Assembly (NCBI RefSeq): GCF_964340395.1
Contig: NC_135560.1
Span: 8,471,098-8,535,097, forward strand
Direction: 5' to 3'
Origin: Glandiceps talaboti
Lineage: Eukaryota > Hemichordata > Enteropneusta > Spengelidae
DNA: 64,000 nucleotides
Below are positions 10,310 to 24,100 of the stretch, piece after piece. Within the stretch, counting starts at the first letter, position 1. The number at the start of each line of letters is the position of its first letter. Position numbers and translations under genes: made by a program. The notes below the pieces were generated by a model. The model had not been told where the DNA came from and made no database searches. It saw only the letters and a list, made by a program, of their open reading frames with translations.

Positions 10310-11020
10310 ATGGCGTTGTAGCACAACTGTGTTTAGCTGTTGCTATGGTCGTGGTGTTGTTGCTAGGCATATTTGCATACATTTTTGGAATCTTTATTAA
10401 CTTGCCAGCCATTCCCACTTTTCGTCTTTGCAATATCATTTAGCTGTTGCTATTGGTGTGGTCCTGTTGCTAGGCATATTTGGATACATATTTTGAATCT
10501 GTATTCACTTACCTACCCATCCCTATTATCTTTTTAGTAATATGCATCTTTTCACAGTTGCTAAGGGCATGGTCATGGTTGCTAGGGCTTATTGTGTCAT
10601 AATGTTTTCAACATAACTGCAGAATAACACCTTCAGAAACATCCCCGCCAAGTTTCAACCCCATTCACTATGCAGTTTCAAGATATAAGTTTTTGACCAA
10701 AATTGATATTTTTAGACCTAATTTGCATATCGCTGATGGTATCATCACATTGTGAATATAGCCTCATCTGCACATGCCCAGATGCATCCCCATTAAATTT
10801 CAGTCCAATCTGCTAGGTAGTTTTGGAAGTATAGATTTTTGATCAAAAAGACATTTTTTATCCCTAATTTACTTATCACTGATGAGATCATCATGTTATG
10901 AACAATTCGTAATATATACACCTTGAAGAATGCTCCAACCAAATTTCAGACCAATTTCAGCCCAAGTTGCTTAATAGTTGGGAATTAAAGGTTTTTGACC
11001 AAAAATACCCATTTTTATGG
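10310..11020 (-). repeat. Second copy of the composite dispersed repeat, inverted
   Basis: GCTGTTGCTATGGTCGTGGT...GTTGCTAGGCATATTTGCAT blocks are followed by TTTTGACCAAAA units. This is the reverse complement of the family at 4749-5890. Only two to three of the ~110-bp units are kept. Confidence 0.7.
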
Positions 11021-11124
11021 TACTGAGAAGTATGATTTGTTCTTTTGGCAGCACTGTGTCCTTCAGACTATAATTGTACGGAGGAGAAGTCAGTGTTCAT
11101 GGTTTATCACCTCCTCACGACATT

Positions 11125-11250
11125 ACACAAGTCAACACAATAAAAGTGGTTCGTATGAATTATTTTTTTCTTTATCATAGTAGGCCTACACAAGTCAACA
11201 CAATAAAAGTGGTTCATATGAATTATTTTTTTCTTTATCATAGAAGGCCT
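11125..11250 (+). repeat. 63-bp tandem duplication
   Basis: ACACAAGTCAACACAATAAA...TTATCATAG is present twice with a period of 63, beginning at 11125 and 11188, with few differences. Confidence 0.85.
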
Positions 11251-12352
11251 ACTAATCAGGTGGTGGTCACTTCATCCAAAAATTAACTCGTCCCAAACCA
11301 ACTCGTCCCAGACAACTCTTACCATCGTACCTTGTGCAATCTAAGAGCCCTATTCTAAACTTGTCCAACAATGATAACTCAAGCATATAATAGTCTTTTT
11401 AATAAATGGTAGTAACAAAAACCATACATTTTTGGTCCAAAAAATATGCAGCCAAACATCCCAGACCATTGAAGAAATGAAACTATAAACTGGACAGCCT
11501 ATTCTTGTCTTGGAAAATTTTTAAGATACTGTCATCATAAATTACATTTTTGAATGAAATCCTGGCATCGTTTATGCTGCAATTTAATGTGTAAGATGTC
11601 AATTTTAGCCATAAGTAGTACAGTATTAGGGTAAAATTGTGATCACACTGAGGACATTTGATTGGATTTACTGTATTTATTGTGTGTACAGCTACACACA
11701 CAAGTTTACCTATAGATAATTCAATACACCTTGACAAGGTGTATACTTTTATGAGTCTGACATTACATCAGCGACAAAATAGTTTCAAAAAAAAATGTTT
11801 CAGTTGCAGCTAGTGCAGCTTTAAAGAAAATTGCTGGTTACCAGCTTTTCAGCCATTTTTCGAAAGTAGCCTTGCACAAGGGCAGTGACTCCAGTGTTGA
11901 TGAAAAGAAGTTATGTTTGCCAAATGCCTGGCAGTACAGTACAAGGAGTCAACAAATTGCATGTACACAAACTTCATGAGTTCCCACAACAATTGAAAAC
12001 AGAAGGACACAAATTTTTCAATAAAGCAAATATGATTAACTTTTGCCATGAAACATAGGAATCTTGATAAAAAGGGTGATTTTCAAAGTATAAAGCTGCA
12101 GAAGTAAACAATTCTGGCCAAAGTCTGTTAAATAGCGGCCCCATTGGTTAAACTATACAATATTTTGCCTTTCTGATAGCCAGAATATAACATATTTGTT
12201 TTCATAATGTGCAAAAGTAAACAATGGCTACATCATACATACAAACAAAAGATTGTTTTTGTTGGTAAACCTTTGATCCAACGATATCCATAGAAAACAC
12301 TCAGTACATGAAATCGTTGTTTATTTCACTTTAGAGTAATACATTTTGTCAT

Positions 12353-13371
12353 TACAACTCATAACACTCAAGTAAAACGTTTGCATGATTTGCCACAATC
12401 ATATATGTCATCCATATCAAGTGTAAAAGTATACTTTCAATTGCTTTAATCATCGGCCCAGTATGTCTCTCTCTCAATGTATGGTAATCAATCTGTAAAC
12501 AATGTTAGCAGTGCAAAGCAAGTAAATAGTCATTGACTAGAGTGTAAACAATGTTAGCAGTGCAAAGCAAGTAAATAGTCATTGACTAGAGTGTAAACAA
12601 TGTTAGCAGTGCAAAGTAAGTAAATAGTCATTGACTAGAGTGTAAACAATGTTAGCAGTGCAAATCAAGTAAATAGCCATTGACTAGAGTGTAAACAATG
12701 TTAGCAGTGCAAAGCAAGTAAATAGTCATTGACTAGAGTGTAAACAATGTTAGCAGTACAAAGTAAGTAAATAGTCACTGACTAGAGTGTAAACAATGTT
12801 AGCAGTGCAAAGCAAGTAAATAGTCATTGACTAGAGTGTAAACAATGTTAGCAGTGCAAAGTAAGTAAATAGTCATTGACTAGAGTGTAAACAATGTTAG
12901 CAGTGCAAAGCAAGTAAATAGTCATTGACTAGAGTGTAAACAATGTTAGCAGTGCAAAGTAAGTAAATAGTCATTGACTAGAGTGTAAACAATGTTAGCA
13001 GTGCAAAGTAAGTAAATAGTCATTGACTAGAGTGTAAACAATGTTAGCAGTGCAAAGTAAGTAAATAGTCATTGACTAGAGTGTAAACAATGTTAGCAGT
13101 GCAAAGCAAGTAAATAGTTAATGTCTGGAGTGTAAGCATAGATGTCATAAAAACATTGTCTACATCTAAGTGAGATCTAAAGATAATCAAACTTGTAAGG
13201 CTATCATTCGGTGTAATCAGCCTGCTGTTTTGTTTGCAGAAACCCTGTTTACAAATTTACTAGAAAGGCCATATGCTGGGCATATAAATTAAAGTAATGT
13301 GAAGAGTATACTTCTACACTTGATATGATTGCTAGTGCAGAAAGTGCTGTACTTCAGTGTTAAGGGTTGTA
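12353..13371. mobile_element. MITE with ~95-bp inverted repeats enclosing a minisatellite
   Basis: The left arm starts TA-CAACTCATAACACTCAAG and the right arm ends CAGTGTTAAGGGTTG-TA. Both contain the reverse-complementary core ACACTTGATATG. TA on both sides suits a 2-bp target duplication (Tc1/mariner-like). The same family occurs as a short palindrome at 33494-33726. The internal part is the 49-bp minisatellite. It lies just upstream of the first recognised GFM2 exon. Confidence 0.65.
12495..13131 (+). repeat. 49-bp minisatellite, 13 copies
   Basis: The unit contains GTAAACAATGTTAGCAGTGC followed by AAAGCAAGTAAATAGTCATT and GACTAGAGT. Thirteen head-to-tail copies with a constant 49-nt period. 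Copies differ mainly at one position (AAAGCAAG or AAAGTAAG). There are no spacers between units, so this is not a CRISPR-like array. Confidence 0.95.
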
Positions 13372-13417
13372 GAGTAAACATGTAAATTATGTTAAGATGT
13401 CTCATAAATACCGTTGA

Positions 13418-16400
13418 GTGACTAATTTTGAAATCTCATTATTTGATGATATAGAAATACGAGGACAGAGGAGTGAAGATGACACAAGTCAACAACATAA
13501 AACAAGAAATATCGGTATTATGGCACATATTGATGCTGGTAAAACTACCACCACTGAACGAATGCTTTACTACTCAGGTTTTACTAAACATCTTGGAGGT
13601 AAGTATATAAACTTGGCTATATTTGTGCTTTGAGAGCCGTTCTATCCTATTAATTTATGTTGAACAGGCCACTCAGCTTAATCCCAAAATAGATTAGCTA
13701 GTATATCATGCCTTAATTCATGTGTATGTACTGATGAAAGTACTTGTAACATTGTTGCAAGCAGATAACAGAAACAGTAGAACCTCACCATCATCACAGT
13801 ATTCATAGTTTTAGCTTATGACAATACTTAAAATATGATCCTAACTTCTGCTCCTACGAAATTGTCATCATCTACAGTACAGCTTTCTTTCCTGATGTTA
13901 CTGCCACTGGACAGTAATATGCCTTATTCATTTTCTTTCAAAAAAAAAAGATTGCATAATCTGGCCGCTAGGAGTGCTATTTGTGATCAGCTTTTAGGGT
14001 TTGAGTTTTATGATCAGGGAAGCAAAGGTTAGAGTTCAAATTAGAGAGTGCCAGGTAGAACCATAGATGGTGGAGTGGAGAGATCTCTCTCCACTGTCTA
14101 TGGTAGAACAGGAGAATGCAAAGGAAGAAAGTAACTGAATATGCAAAGTACAACAATGAGTGGAAATTAAAAGCAACTGATACAGCAAAGTTAGACTCCA
14201 CCTTCTGAGAAAAAAAAATGGATTACGATAGTATACAAATCAATTCTCAGGCTCTTGATTTATTTCTTTGTGTGTGTAGATGTTGATCATGGTGATACAG
14301 TGATGGACTATATGTTACAGGAGAGACACAGAGGAATCACCATAACATCTGCAGCCATCTCATTTCAGTGGAAGCAGTACAGAATAAATCTCATAGATAC
14401 ACCTGGTAAGATAAACACTGTGTAGATAGAAAACCAAGTTTTTTCACTTGAAAACATTATAGTTGGATCTCTATGTAAGAAAAAGGATTGTATGTCTTGT
14501 TGCAGATCTTGTGAGATATGCAATTATTCTCCCAATCCTCCGTTCATTACACTCGTTTTCAATAGCTGTATTCCCTTGACCTTCGGGTGAACGTAGCCCT
14601 TCAAAGTAACCTTTAACCTTTGACCTGAATAATAAATCACACCTAGCAATGCACACTGGGAAATCCCCCCATGAACGCCATCTTTTCTCTACGGCTTGTA
14701 GCGGGTGGACGTATATGCCTGAGCTCCCGTGCTTACGGTGAGTAATATTCTTTCATTTACGCATTGTTTGGTTTATAAATGTCCTTACGCCTTTATCAGA
14801 CTACCTCAAGTGGGGTTTTATGTGTTTGGTTTTAATATTTTCATGGTTTCCAGTTGTCACCATTTTTTTTTGTGTTGCTTGTTTACGTGCGTTGTCGCCA
14901 CGTCTTTTCCACGTGGGTACTTACAACGCAACGTAACGTGTGTGCAAACGGTGCCCTTTTTCCATTTCATACCAGAAATATGTTAGAAATATGTTTGAAT
15001 TTCTTTGTTTGTCGTCTAACCACGTTGGTTCGTTGGCTATTGCAGTATGCATTTTTCCCCTCTCTTTATATTTTGCAGATAGTTATGAGTACCGGAGCGG
15101 AAAACGATGTTGAGAAGGGTCCAAGTGTCGCACCCACGTGCACGACTGCACATGACGACATGTCAAAACTTAGTGGGCGACAACTAGGTCAAGTGCTCTC
15201 CAGTTTGGTAGAGTCTGTGCAGCAGTTGACTGCTAACCAATCCCGTATTATGAGCAGTAACCACTCTTTGGGTGGACAAGCTGACAATGGAGTTAATATA
15301 ACTCCAGCAGGCCCCTCTCAGGTGCAAGGGGGGTGTACCTCTGGTTACACTGCCTGCCAACGACCTAGGTCTCGTTTGGGTGACAGAGACAAATGCACTG
15401 AAGAGGCACAGAGCGAAAATGGTCCAGTCACTGATGAGGTATCCTCTACTGAGGATTTGCAAACTACAGACAGACGAAAACGTACTAGGTCTGCCACTGT
15501 CAGAGGTAAGAAAGCTAAGAGAGCCAAGAAGTCTGATTCTGAGACTGTGTCTAGTGCATCAGAGTGTGAATTTCAAAATCCTCATAGCAAAGATGGTGGT
15601 ATCCGTCTGTCTAAGTCGGTATGTGATTGGTTCCAACAACAACGTACTAACACAGTTACCACAGAATATAGAAAGGAAATGCAACTACAGTATGTAGTTT
15701 GCCAAGAACAAGAGAGCATACTTACTCCTCCTAAAATACCCGACCACCTGGCTACTCAATGGGGGAAGCAGTACAATACCAAGAACTTGGTGACACATGA
15801 TAATCGTTTCTTCAAGGCTTCTGAAAGCTTACTGTTTGCACAATTACCACTATTGGAAATCTTACAGGCTCATCATGAGGGTATAAATTTGGATATGAAA
15901 GTAATACTTCCTGCCATTCAACATAGTGTTTCTCTTTTTGGTAGTGCTTTTCATGGTTTACAGATGGCAAGACAGAAAGTCTTCAATGATATTTTGCCCT
16001 ATTCATATGCATCTATGAAGAACCTGGAACCAACTGGTAACACACTGTATGGAGATGAACCATTGTCCGAAGCTAAGAAAGCCAAACAAGCTCACAACGT
16101 GGCACGTGAAATGACAAAGTCATCAGGAAGTGGTTACCAACGTAAACGAGGTAATACACGCAATTACTCTACTAAGTATAGCAAGCCCTATTTTCGTCAA
16201 CAAACCTATGGTGGTAACAGAGGCAAGTACAACCGTGACTTCAATAAGCAGGGAGGTAACAAGTTTACAAAATTTGATAATTCCTTTCGAGGAAAGAAGG
16301 ACTGACCTGACTCTAAAGGTCAGTTTTCCACAAGTAGGAGGCCGTCTAACACAGTTTACTCAAAAGTGGCAGGGTGTCACTTCAGACCCTTGGATACTAG

Positions 16401-19400
16401 AGACAGTACAGGGCTACCATTTAGAGCTGTTGTCAGTTCCTGCACAGAGTCATCACCCAGTAACAAGAGTGCCGCAGGCACAAGTACAACTCATAGACTC
16501 AGAGGTTCAGTCATTGATAGCAAAAGGGGCAATACATGCAGTCAGCTACACAGCAGGCCAGTTCGTCTCTACAGTGTTTCTAGTACCCAAGGTTTCAGGG
16601 GGGTGGCGCCCAGTGTTCAATCTCAGGCCGTTAAACAAGTTTATACTTTACCAACATTTCAAGATGGAGGGCATCCAGCATGTCAAAAGTCTTCTTCGCA
16701 AGGACGACTTCATGGCAACGGTCGACCTCAAGGATGCCTACTTCACAGTACCGATTTTCATAAATCATCGCAAGTATCTTCGTTTCATTTGGAAGGAGAC
16801 TCTGTACGAATTCGCAGTCCTCCCATTTGGTATTGCAAGTGCACCAAGAGTGTTCACAAAGCTGTTAAAACCTGTAGTAGCTTACCTACGTCGTCAGGGT
16901 ATCCGTTGTGTGATTTACATAGACGACCTCCTTGTTTTGGGCGAGACATTGACCATATGCGAGCACAATGTCAAAACTGCCACAGATATTTTAGAGAACC
17001 TGGGGTTTCTTATCAATTGGGAGAAATCGAAGATTGTTCCACAGCAACGAGTACAGTTTTTGGGAATGATTTTCGACTCAGTCCAGATGACGATCAGTCT
17101 CCCAGAGCCGAAGTTGTCACGGCTGAGGGCAAATTGCACGGAGCTACTCAACCAATCTGTGGTATCAATAAGAAGTCTGGCACAATGTCTGGGTCGAATG
17201 ACTGCAGCACTGGATGCGATAACCACTGCACCACTACATTACAGAGCACTGCAGAGGGACCAGATTTCAGGCCTCACAAAGACAAAGTCCTACGACACAA
17301 AGGTGAGGTTATCACAGGAAGCAAAGTCAGAACTACAATGGTGGGTAGATTGCCTGGAGGCTTGGAACGGGAAAAGTATTCTCCCGTGCCGGCCAGAGCT
17401 TACTATTCAGACGGATGCATCCAATATGGGTTGGGGAGCCCTCGACAACAACAACACTGCACAAGGTCAGTGGAGTCCAGAGGAAAGACTACTTCACATA
17501 AATCAGTTGGAATTGCTTGCTGCATATCTGGGACTGAAAAGTCTAGCCAATCACCTCCAAGATCTTTGTATAGAGATTCAGAGCGACAATGCCACAACAG
17601 TAGCGTACATCAACCGGTTAGGGGGCACCCACTCTTGGTCTCTGAATCAGATAGCAACGGACATGTGGAAATGGTGTTTAGCACGGAACATTCTCCTCAT
17701 CGCAAGTCACAGACCGGGTCACACCAACATAAAGGCGGATCACCTGTCACGTCACTTCAGAGACAACCTAGAGTGGCAGTTACAACCACACATCCTTCAA
17801 GTGGCATTATCACAGATGAATCTGACACCACAAGTGGATCTATTTGCAACAAGGCTCAACAATCAGTTCCCATGTTATGTGGCCTGGAAACCAGACCCTC
17901 AGGCTTGGAAAGTGGATGCTTTCTCCATACCATGGAACCATCTTCGCGGGTATGCGTTCCCACCATTTTGCCTTCTGCCAAGAGTACTACACAAAGTGCG
18001 ACAGGATCAGGCAAAACTTGTATTGGTAGCACCACCATGGGTAGCCCAACCGTGGTATGCGGACCTTCTGTCTCTACTAGCAGCACAGCCATTACTACTC
18101 CCCCAGTATCCGCAACTACTGACCAACCCAGTAACGCTGGAGACTCACCCACTAGAAGGACAGATCTCTCTAGCCGTGTGGCCGCTCTCAGGAGTACCCT
18201 CAGAGCCAGAGGCATTTCAGAACGTGTGTCCAGAGTGGTCCTGCAGTCCATACGACAAGGCACAGCTAAACAATATGAGTCAGCATGGCGTCGCTGGAGT
18301 GATTGGTGTAGATTGCAGAAAGAAAATCCTATTTCAGCATCTGTACCAGTAGTGTTGGAATTCCTAATGGATTTGTATGACAGAAAGTTAGAGTATCGGT
18401 CTTTGAACGTTTATCGTTCAGCAATTTCATCTGTGCATATGCCAGTTGAGGGATATCGTCTGGGTAGTCACCCACTTGTTACACAATTTATGAGAGGAGT
18501 CTTTGTTTCTCGGCCTCCGAAACCCAAATATAGTTTAGTTTGGAACGTTAAGCAAGTATTGGAATGTCTTCGCAAGATGTCTCCAGCAAAGGAATTAACT
18601 TTGAAGTTATTAACTTTTAAAACGGTCATGTTAGTTGCATTATGTACAGCAGGTCGCTGTTCTGATATTGCTTCTCTGCAAGCAGGAAAAATTTCTGTTG
18701 CAAAGGGTTCTGCTATGTTGTTGCCTGGAGGTCTGGCGAAAACAGACAGGCCATCCAGAATTAGAAAGACTTTACTTTTACCCGCCTTCAAGAAGGACAG
18801 GCAAATTTGTGTGGTATATTATTTGTTTGCCTATATGGAACGGACTAAGAATTTACGCAAGTCAAACACTAGGCTGTTTGTCAGTTATGCTACGGGGAAA
18901 CCAGTGATGCCAGCTACTATTGGTCGTTGGATTCAAGTAATACTACGACGGGCTGGAATTGGTAAGGAATTTACAGCTCATTCCACAAGAGCGGCAGTCA
19001 CCAGTGCTCTACATTTCAAGGGAGCATCAACCAGTCAGATTTTGGGGCTAGCTAATTGGGCTTCAGCAAGAACTTTTGCTAAACACTATAAGTGTGATGT
19101 TTCTTCATTGGATGTGAATGTTATGGATGCAATAACTCACTAAAGTAAGTGCAAACTTTATTTCCAGTTTTGTTGCTTCAAAATCAGCTATTGAAAACGA
19201 GTGTAATCAACGGAGGATTGGGAGAATAAATTGAAATTATACCAGCTTACCGTGCAGGATAATTTTGGTTATTCTCCTAATCCGGAGTGAGTGGAGCGAG
19301 TTGAAATAGCTCCCTCCCTCCCTCCCTGTTATGTTTTTTATTAAGTGTTTGTTGCTTTCAAAGATGGCGTTCATGGGGGGATTTCCCAGTGTGCATTGCT

Positions 19401-20202
19401 AGGTGTGATTTATTATTCAGGTCAAAGGTTAAAGGTTACTTTGAAGGGCTACGTTCACCCGAAGGTCAAGGGAATACAGCTATTTCAACTCGCTCCACTC
19501 ACTCCGGATTAGGAGAATAACCAAAATTATCCTGCACGGTAAGCTGGTATAATTTCAATATATACCTAGCGACAATGGTTGTCAAACATATGATCTTGTT
19601 CAAGCTTTCACCATGGCCATGTGCGATGATGTTGAGAACAATAATCCTGCTAACCGTTTTACATTTTCAGCTTGACCACCATCATGTGTTTGCTATGGAC
19701 ATAATGGCTCATGCGGGATCTCTTGAGATCTGTCGCGAGACAAAAAACAACTTATTAAAATCTGTAAAAAAAAATGCTGTGTGATATAACTTATAAGTAT
19801 ATCTTATCGCAGTTTTCTGATGTTTATTTTCATCCCCTTGATAAAGCTTAGAACTCTCTTTCCTGTTGTTGAAAAACGTTTTCATCCAATATCAGTCAAT
19901 CAGTCAGTCAGTCAGAAGATCTTGATCTGTGGTTTGATTTACAGTACCTCTAAATACTAAGTGTCATTTTGTGTCGTCTAGGTCATGTTGATTTCACCAT
20001 TGAAGTGGAAAGAGCTCTGAGAGTGTTGGATGGAGCAGTGGCTGTCTTTGATGCTTCAAAGGGAGTTCAGGTATTTAAAGTCAAAAGTTGACACATATCT
20101 GTCTGATGTACTGGTAGTTATTGTGAGGGTACCTCACAGCCTGTGGAGATATCTGTATATACATGTATAAGGTACACACACACACACACGCACACACACA
20201 CG

Positions 20203-20297
<95 letters not shown>

Positions 20298-20593
20298 GGT
20301 ACCTGTGTCTCCATATCAAAAGTTCAAGGTGTCACTCTAGTCTGCTTGTATGACTTGAAAGGTGTCAACCTGTGTGTGAGGGCACCCCAACATAGCAGTA
20401 TCTTACCATACTTTCTTTATGACAGATCCTCATACTCCATTGATGGTTTACATAGAAATGATGAATTGCCATGAGTGAATACATTTCATAGTTTGACATG
20501 AACTAATGCATGCTAATACCTGTTCTATGACTGTAATGTTACTTCATACAACAGTTAAAACTCTCACACAATTTGTCAGATATATTTGGAATT

Positions 20594-20670
<77 letters not shown>

Positions 20671-20736
20671 ATAGATGTATGTATGTTGTATGTATGTATG
20701 TATGTATATATGTATGTATGGATGGATGGATGGATT

Positions 20737-20773
<37 letters not shown>

Positions 20774-20838
20774 GTATGCATGTATGCATGCATGTGTGTA
20801 TGTATGTAATTGTATACAGGTATATGTGTATGTATGTA

Positions 20839-20869
<31 letters not shown>

Positions 20870-20956
20870 ATGCTGTGTGTGTGTGTGTGTGTGTTTATAG
20901 ATGTATGTATGTTGTATGTATGTATATATGTATGTATGGATGGATGGATGGATGGA

Positions 20957-20997
<41 letters not shown>

Positions 20998-21100
20998 GTA
21001 TGCATGTATGCATGCATGTGTGTATGTATGTAATTGTATACAGGTATATGTGTATGTATGTATGTATGTATGTATGTATGTATGTATGTATGTATGTATG

Positions 21101-21153
<53 letters not shown>

Positions 21154-24100
21154 CAATATTATCTAACTGGGTGGTATAGATAACAGAATTTTATGTATAT
21201 ATATATGTACATTACCAGGCACAAAGTCTTACAGTGTGGAGACAAGCTGATAGGTACAACATTCCCAGAATTGCCTTCCTCAACAAAATGGATAAATTTG
21301 GTGCTGATTTTGACTTTGCTGTAAACACTATAAAAGAGAAGCTACACGTCAAACCACTACTATTGCAGGTAATCATCAACCCCTCTGTGCCCCCTCCTCT
21401 TCTCACCCCTCCAAAACAAAAACTTTCCCATGATGATGCTCTTTCAAATTCTATCAAGAAATATTAATGCTAATGTTATAAAATTTTGATGTTTTGGAGA
21501 AATATCACACAGTGATGGCAACAGGCATTATAAAAATTACAAAAAAGTGTGCGTTCTCATTGAAAAGTTTTAGCTGTGTACTAGGCGTAAATTTCATTTC
21601 AATATATGCATGTTAATAATTTTACCACGGTTTGTGAACCTTGTAACTGAGGATTGTGTGTGTGTGTGGGGGGGGGGGAGGGGGAGAGTCTTTTTTTAAG
21701 ACCAGTAGATTGCTAATATAAGGGGAGCCTATGCCTTGTATCACAATCTTGATTGGGAATACTCCTCTAACGCATAGAATTTGGTAGACTTTACCTACTT
21801 ACCACCCTAAAACAGACACTGCTATTTCTTCCCGCAGTTACCTCTAGGTCAGCAACAAGATTTTCATGGAGTTGTTGATTTAGTTTCCATGGAAACAGTT
21901 ACCTGGCAACCCAAGGATAGGAATGATGATGGATCAAAGTTCATAAGGACTGCCTTGGATAAGAACAGTGATGGAGATCTACATACAAAGATGCTTATAG
22001 CAAGGGATGATTTAATAGAACAGGTAGGAGGACTTTGCAATGGATATTACTTGACCAGGAGGCATTTCAACTGGGTCAAAGTGTAGGAAATATGCTAATG
22101 ATACCACTGGAAACCATGGTAACGATAGATTGCAACCCGCAACACATAAGTATAAAAGTGGTTGTGTCACTATCAAAGACAGAAACTAGTAAAACTAACT
22201 TGGTTTTTTAATAAATTGTGATCAGTTTGTTTGAGGAGTCATATTAAACCTCGGTGAAATGACAAATAAACCCAAATAGATTTTACCTACTTAAATATCA
22301 AAAATGAAACTTTCTACTGACAGAGTGAAAAAAAAAATTGAAAGAAATTTTTGACTTGGTGAGTAAAAATTTTCATTTGTGATCATGGCCTAAAGTCATT
22401 GAAGTCGTACTTATACATTGCTACAGATATTAGAAGATCATCCATTATTATAAAGACCAAATTTTTTGGTGATCAGTCTCGCATTTCATATCTTCTTTTT
22501 ATTCATAAACCATTTTACAGTATCTCTTCTTGTGTTAAGCATATGCCTGGTGATAAGGGGGGGGGGGGGGGGGGGTTATGAACAGATTTTATAATTGCTA
22601 AAAAAAAACAGGTTATAAAAATAGTAAAAAAGAAGGGGATGAGATTTATGAATGAGCAGATGTTATATGTGGATGAGTACGGTATTTTTATTTCCAGTTA
22701 GGAGATGCAGATGACAGAATGGCTGAGTTAGTATTACAAGCTGATGGTGATAACAGTACTATTTCACAAGACGAGGTAGGTATGTCCGATTATTGATTAT
22801 AACATTTCTAGGGTCAGAACAGTATTCTGGTGAAATGTCAGTGATCAATGAATTGAGTAGAATCCTGAAACTGTTATTTTGTGTAAAGACAAGTTGGTGT
22901 CGATGGCCGACTCTTTTCGATTTTATTTCAAACACAACACAAAACTAAGTGTAGACTGAAAGATAGCCATTGTGGCAGCCTTCTCATGCCATTCCACAGA
23001 TGACTGAAGGCAATCTGTGTGATTGTAGTTCTGCAACAAAATGTCGTTGCATCCAATCACATCACTCCATTTCAGTTTATTGACAGCTCAAATTATCCTG
23101 CATGTTCACGCCCACACTGGAAATGGTGTGCATGATCAGTCAGAGAAGACAGTACAGCATAGTTGCAAGACATTTATATTTGGCCTTCATAAATAGGGGA
23201 TTAGGCCTATATCAGCAACATCTTTACATATATCAGACATCTGTTAGCATCAGTATAGTGGGATTCCTTTGCTTTGACTTTTATGCACTCTCTTTGTGTG
23301 CCTACAGTTGTAAAGGGACGGATGGTAACTGGTAATGTATTTCAGAGTCTGCACTATGCTGTCCTAAAGCTGTTTGTAAGGAAATATGAACTGGTTTTAA
23401 GGGAGAACTTCAACTCAATATGAATCATGATTTTAGTAAAAAAATTCATAACTTATTTTAGAATATTACAAATTCACCATAGACAATCTTAGCAGCTATG
23501 TGAAAAAGACAAAAGTATTTCACTATCTGTCACAATAGGACAGTGTTTATCATAGGCAGTCATTACACTATTGTGATATTTTTTTTCAGATACATAGTTC
23601 GATAAGGAAGGTTACTTTATCCCAACAAGTAATACCAGTATTATGTGGCAGTTCTCTCAAAAACAAAGGTGTGCAGCCAGTAATGGATGCCATTAACTTG
23701 TACCTACCTGCACCTAATGAACAGACATATGAATTTGTGTAAGTAAGTTTCATATGTTGGGTGATCAATCTGTAGAATGAAATTACTATAACTACTTACT
23801 GTAGGGAGTTAAATCATACAGTAAATTAGAAAGATAAATAAGATGTACCTTGAAGAAGTTTGATCTGAATAGTAATAATACTGCTCCTGACTGGCGTTGT
23901 TAAGCCATCCGACATCATGGTCAGAACTTTTGACGGGTACTGTAATAGCTTACGCATTCATTTTGATGCAAAGCGACACATTGTGTTTGTTAAAAGTACT
24001 CCATTTGATATGCATCCACAACTACTATTCCCACTGTGTGTACTTGTATGCAATGTTCATATTTTACAATAAAGTGCAATAATTTGTTTAATTATTCAAA

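Larger units (their letters stand above)
14524..19559 (+). mobile_element. DIRS-type tyrosine-recombinase retrotransposon, apparently complete
   Basis: About 5.0 kb in the intron between GFM2 exons at 14405 and 19982, same strand as the gene. It has left and right inverted terminal repeats, gag-like, RT-RNase H and tyrosine recombinase frames without internal stops, and an internal complementary region whose two halves are complementary to the two outer ends. DIRS elements replicate through a circular DNA intermediate and integrate by tyrosine recombinase rather than by a DDE integrase. The ends were set from the ICR junction, whose reverse complement joins GGTATAATTTCAAT to ATTCTCCCAATCC. 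Confidence 0.93.

Noticed and set aside
12495-13131. CRISPR-like array
   Set aside because: Units are contiguous 49-bp repeats without unique spacers, in an animal genome.
17856-18263. Minus-strand frame inside the DIRS element
   Set aside because: Shadow of the RT/YR frames; no motif of its own.
20081-21179. Several long Cys-Val, Tyr-Met-Cys or Thr-His frames
   Set aside because: They are translations of (GT)n, (GTAT)n and (CA)n tracts in all frames. The same holds at 30005-30465, 32169-32620 and 61419-61851.
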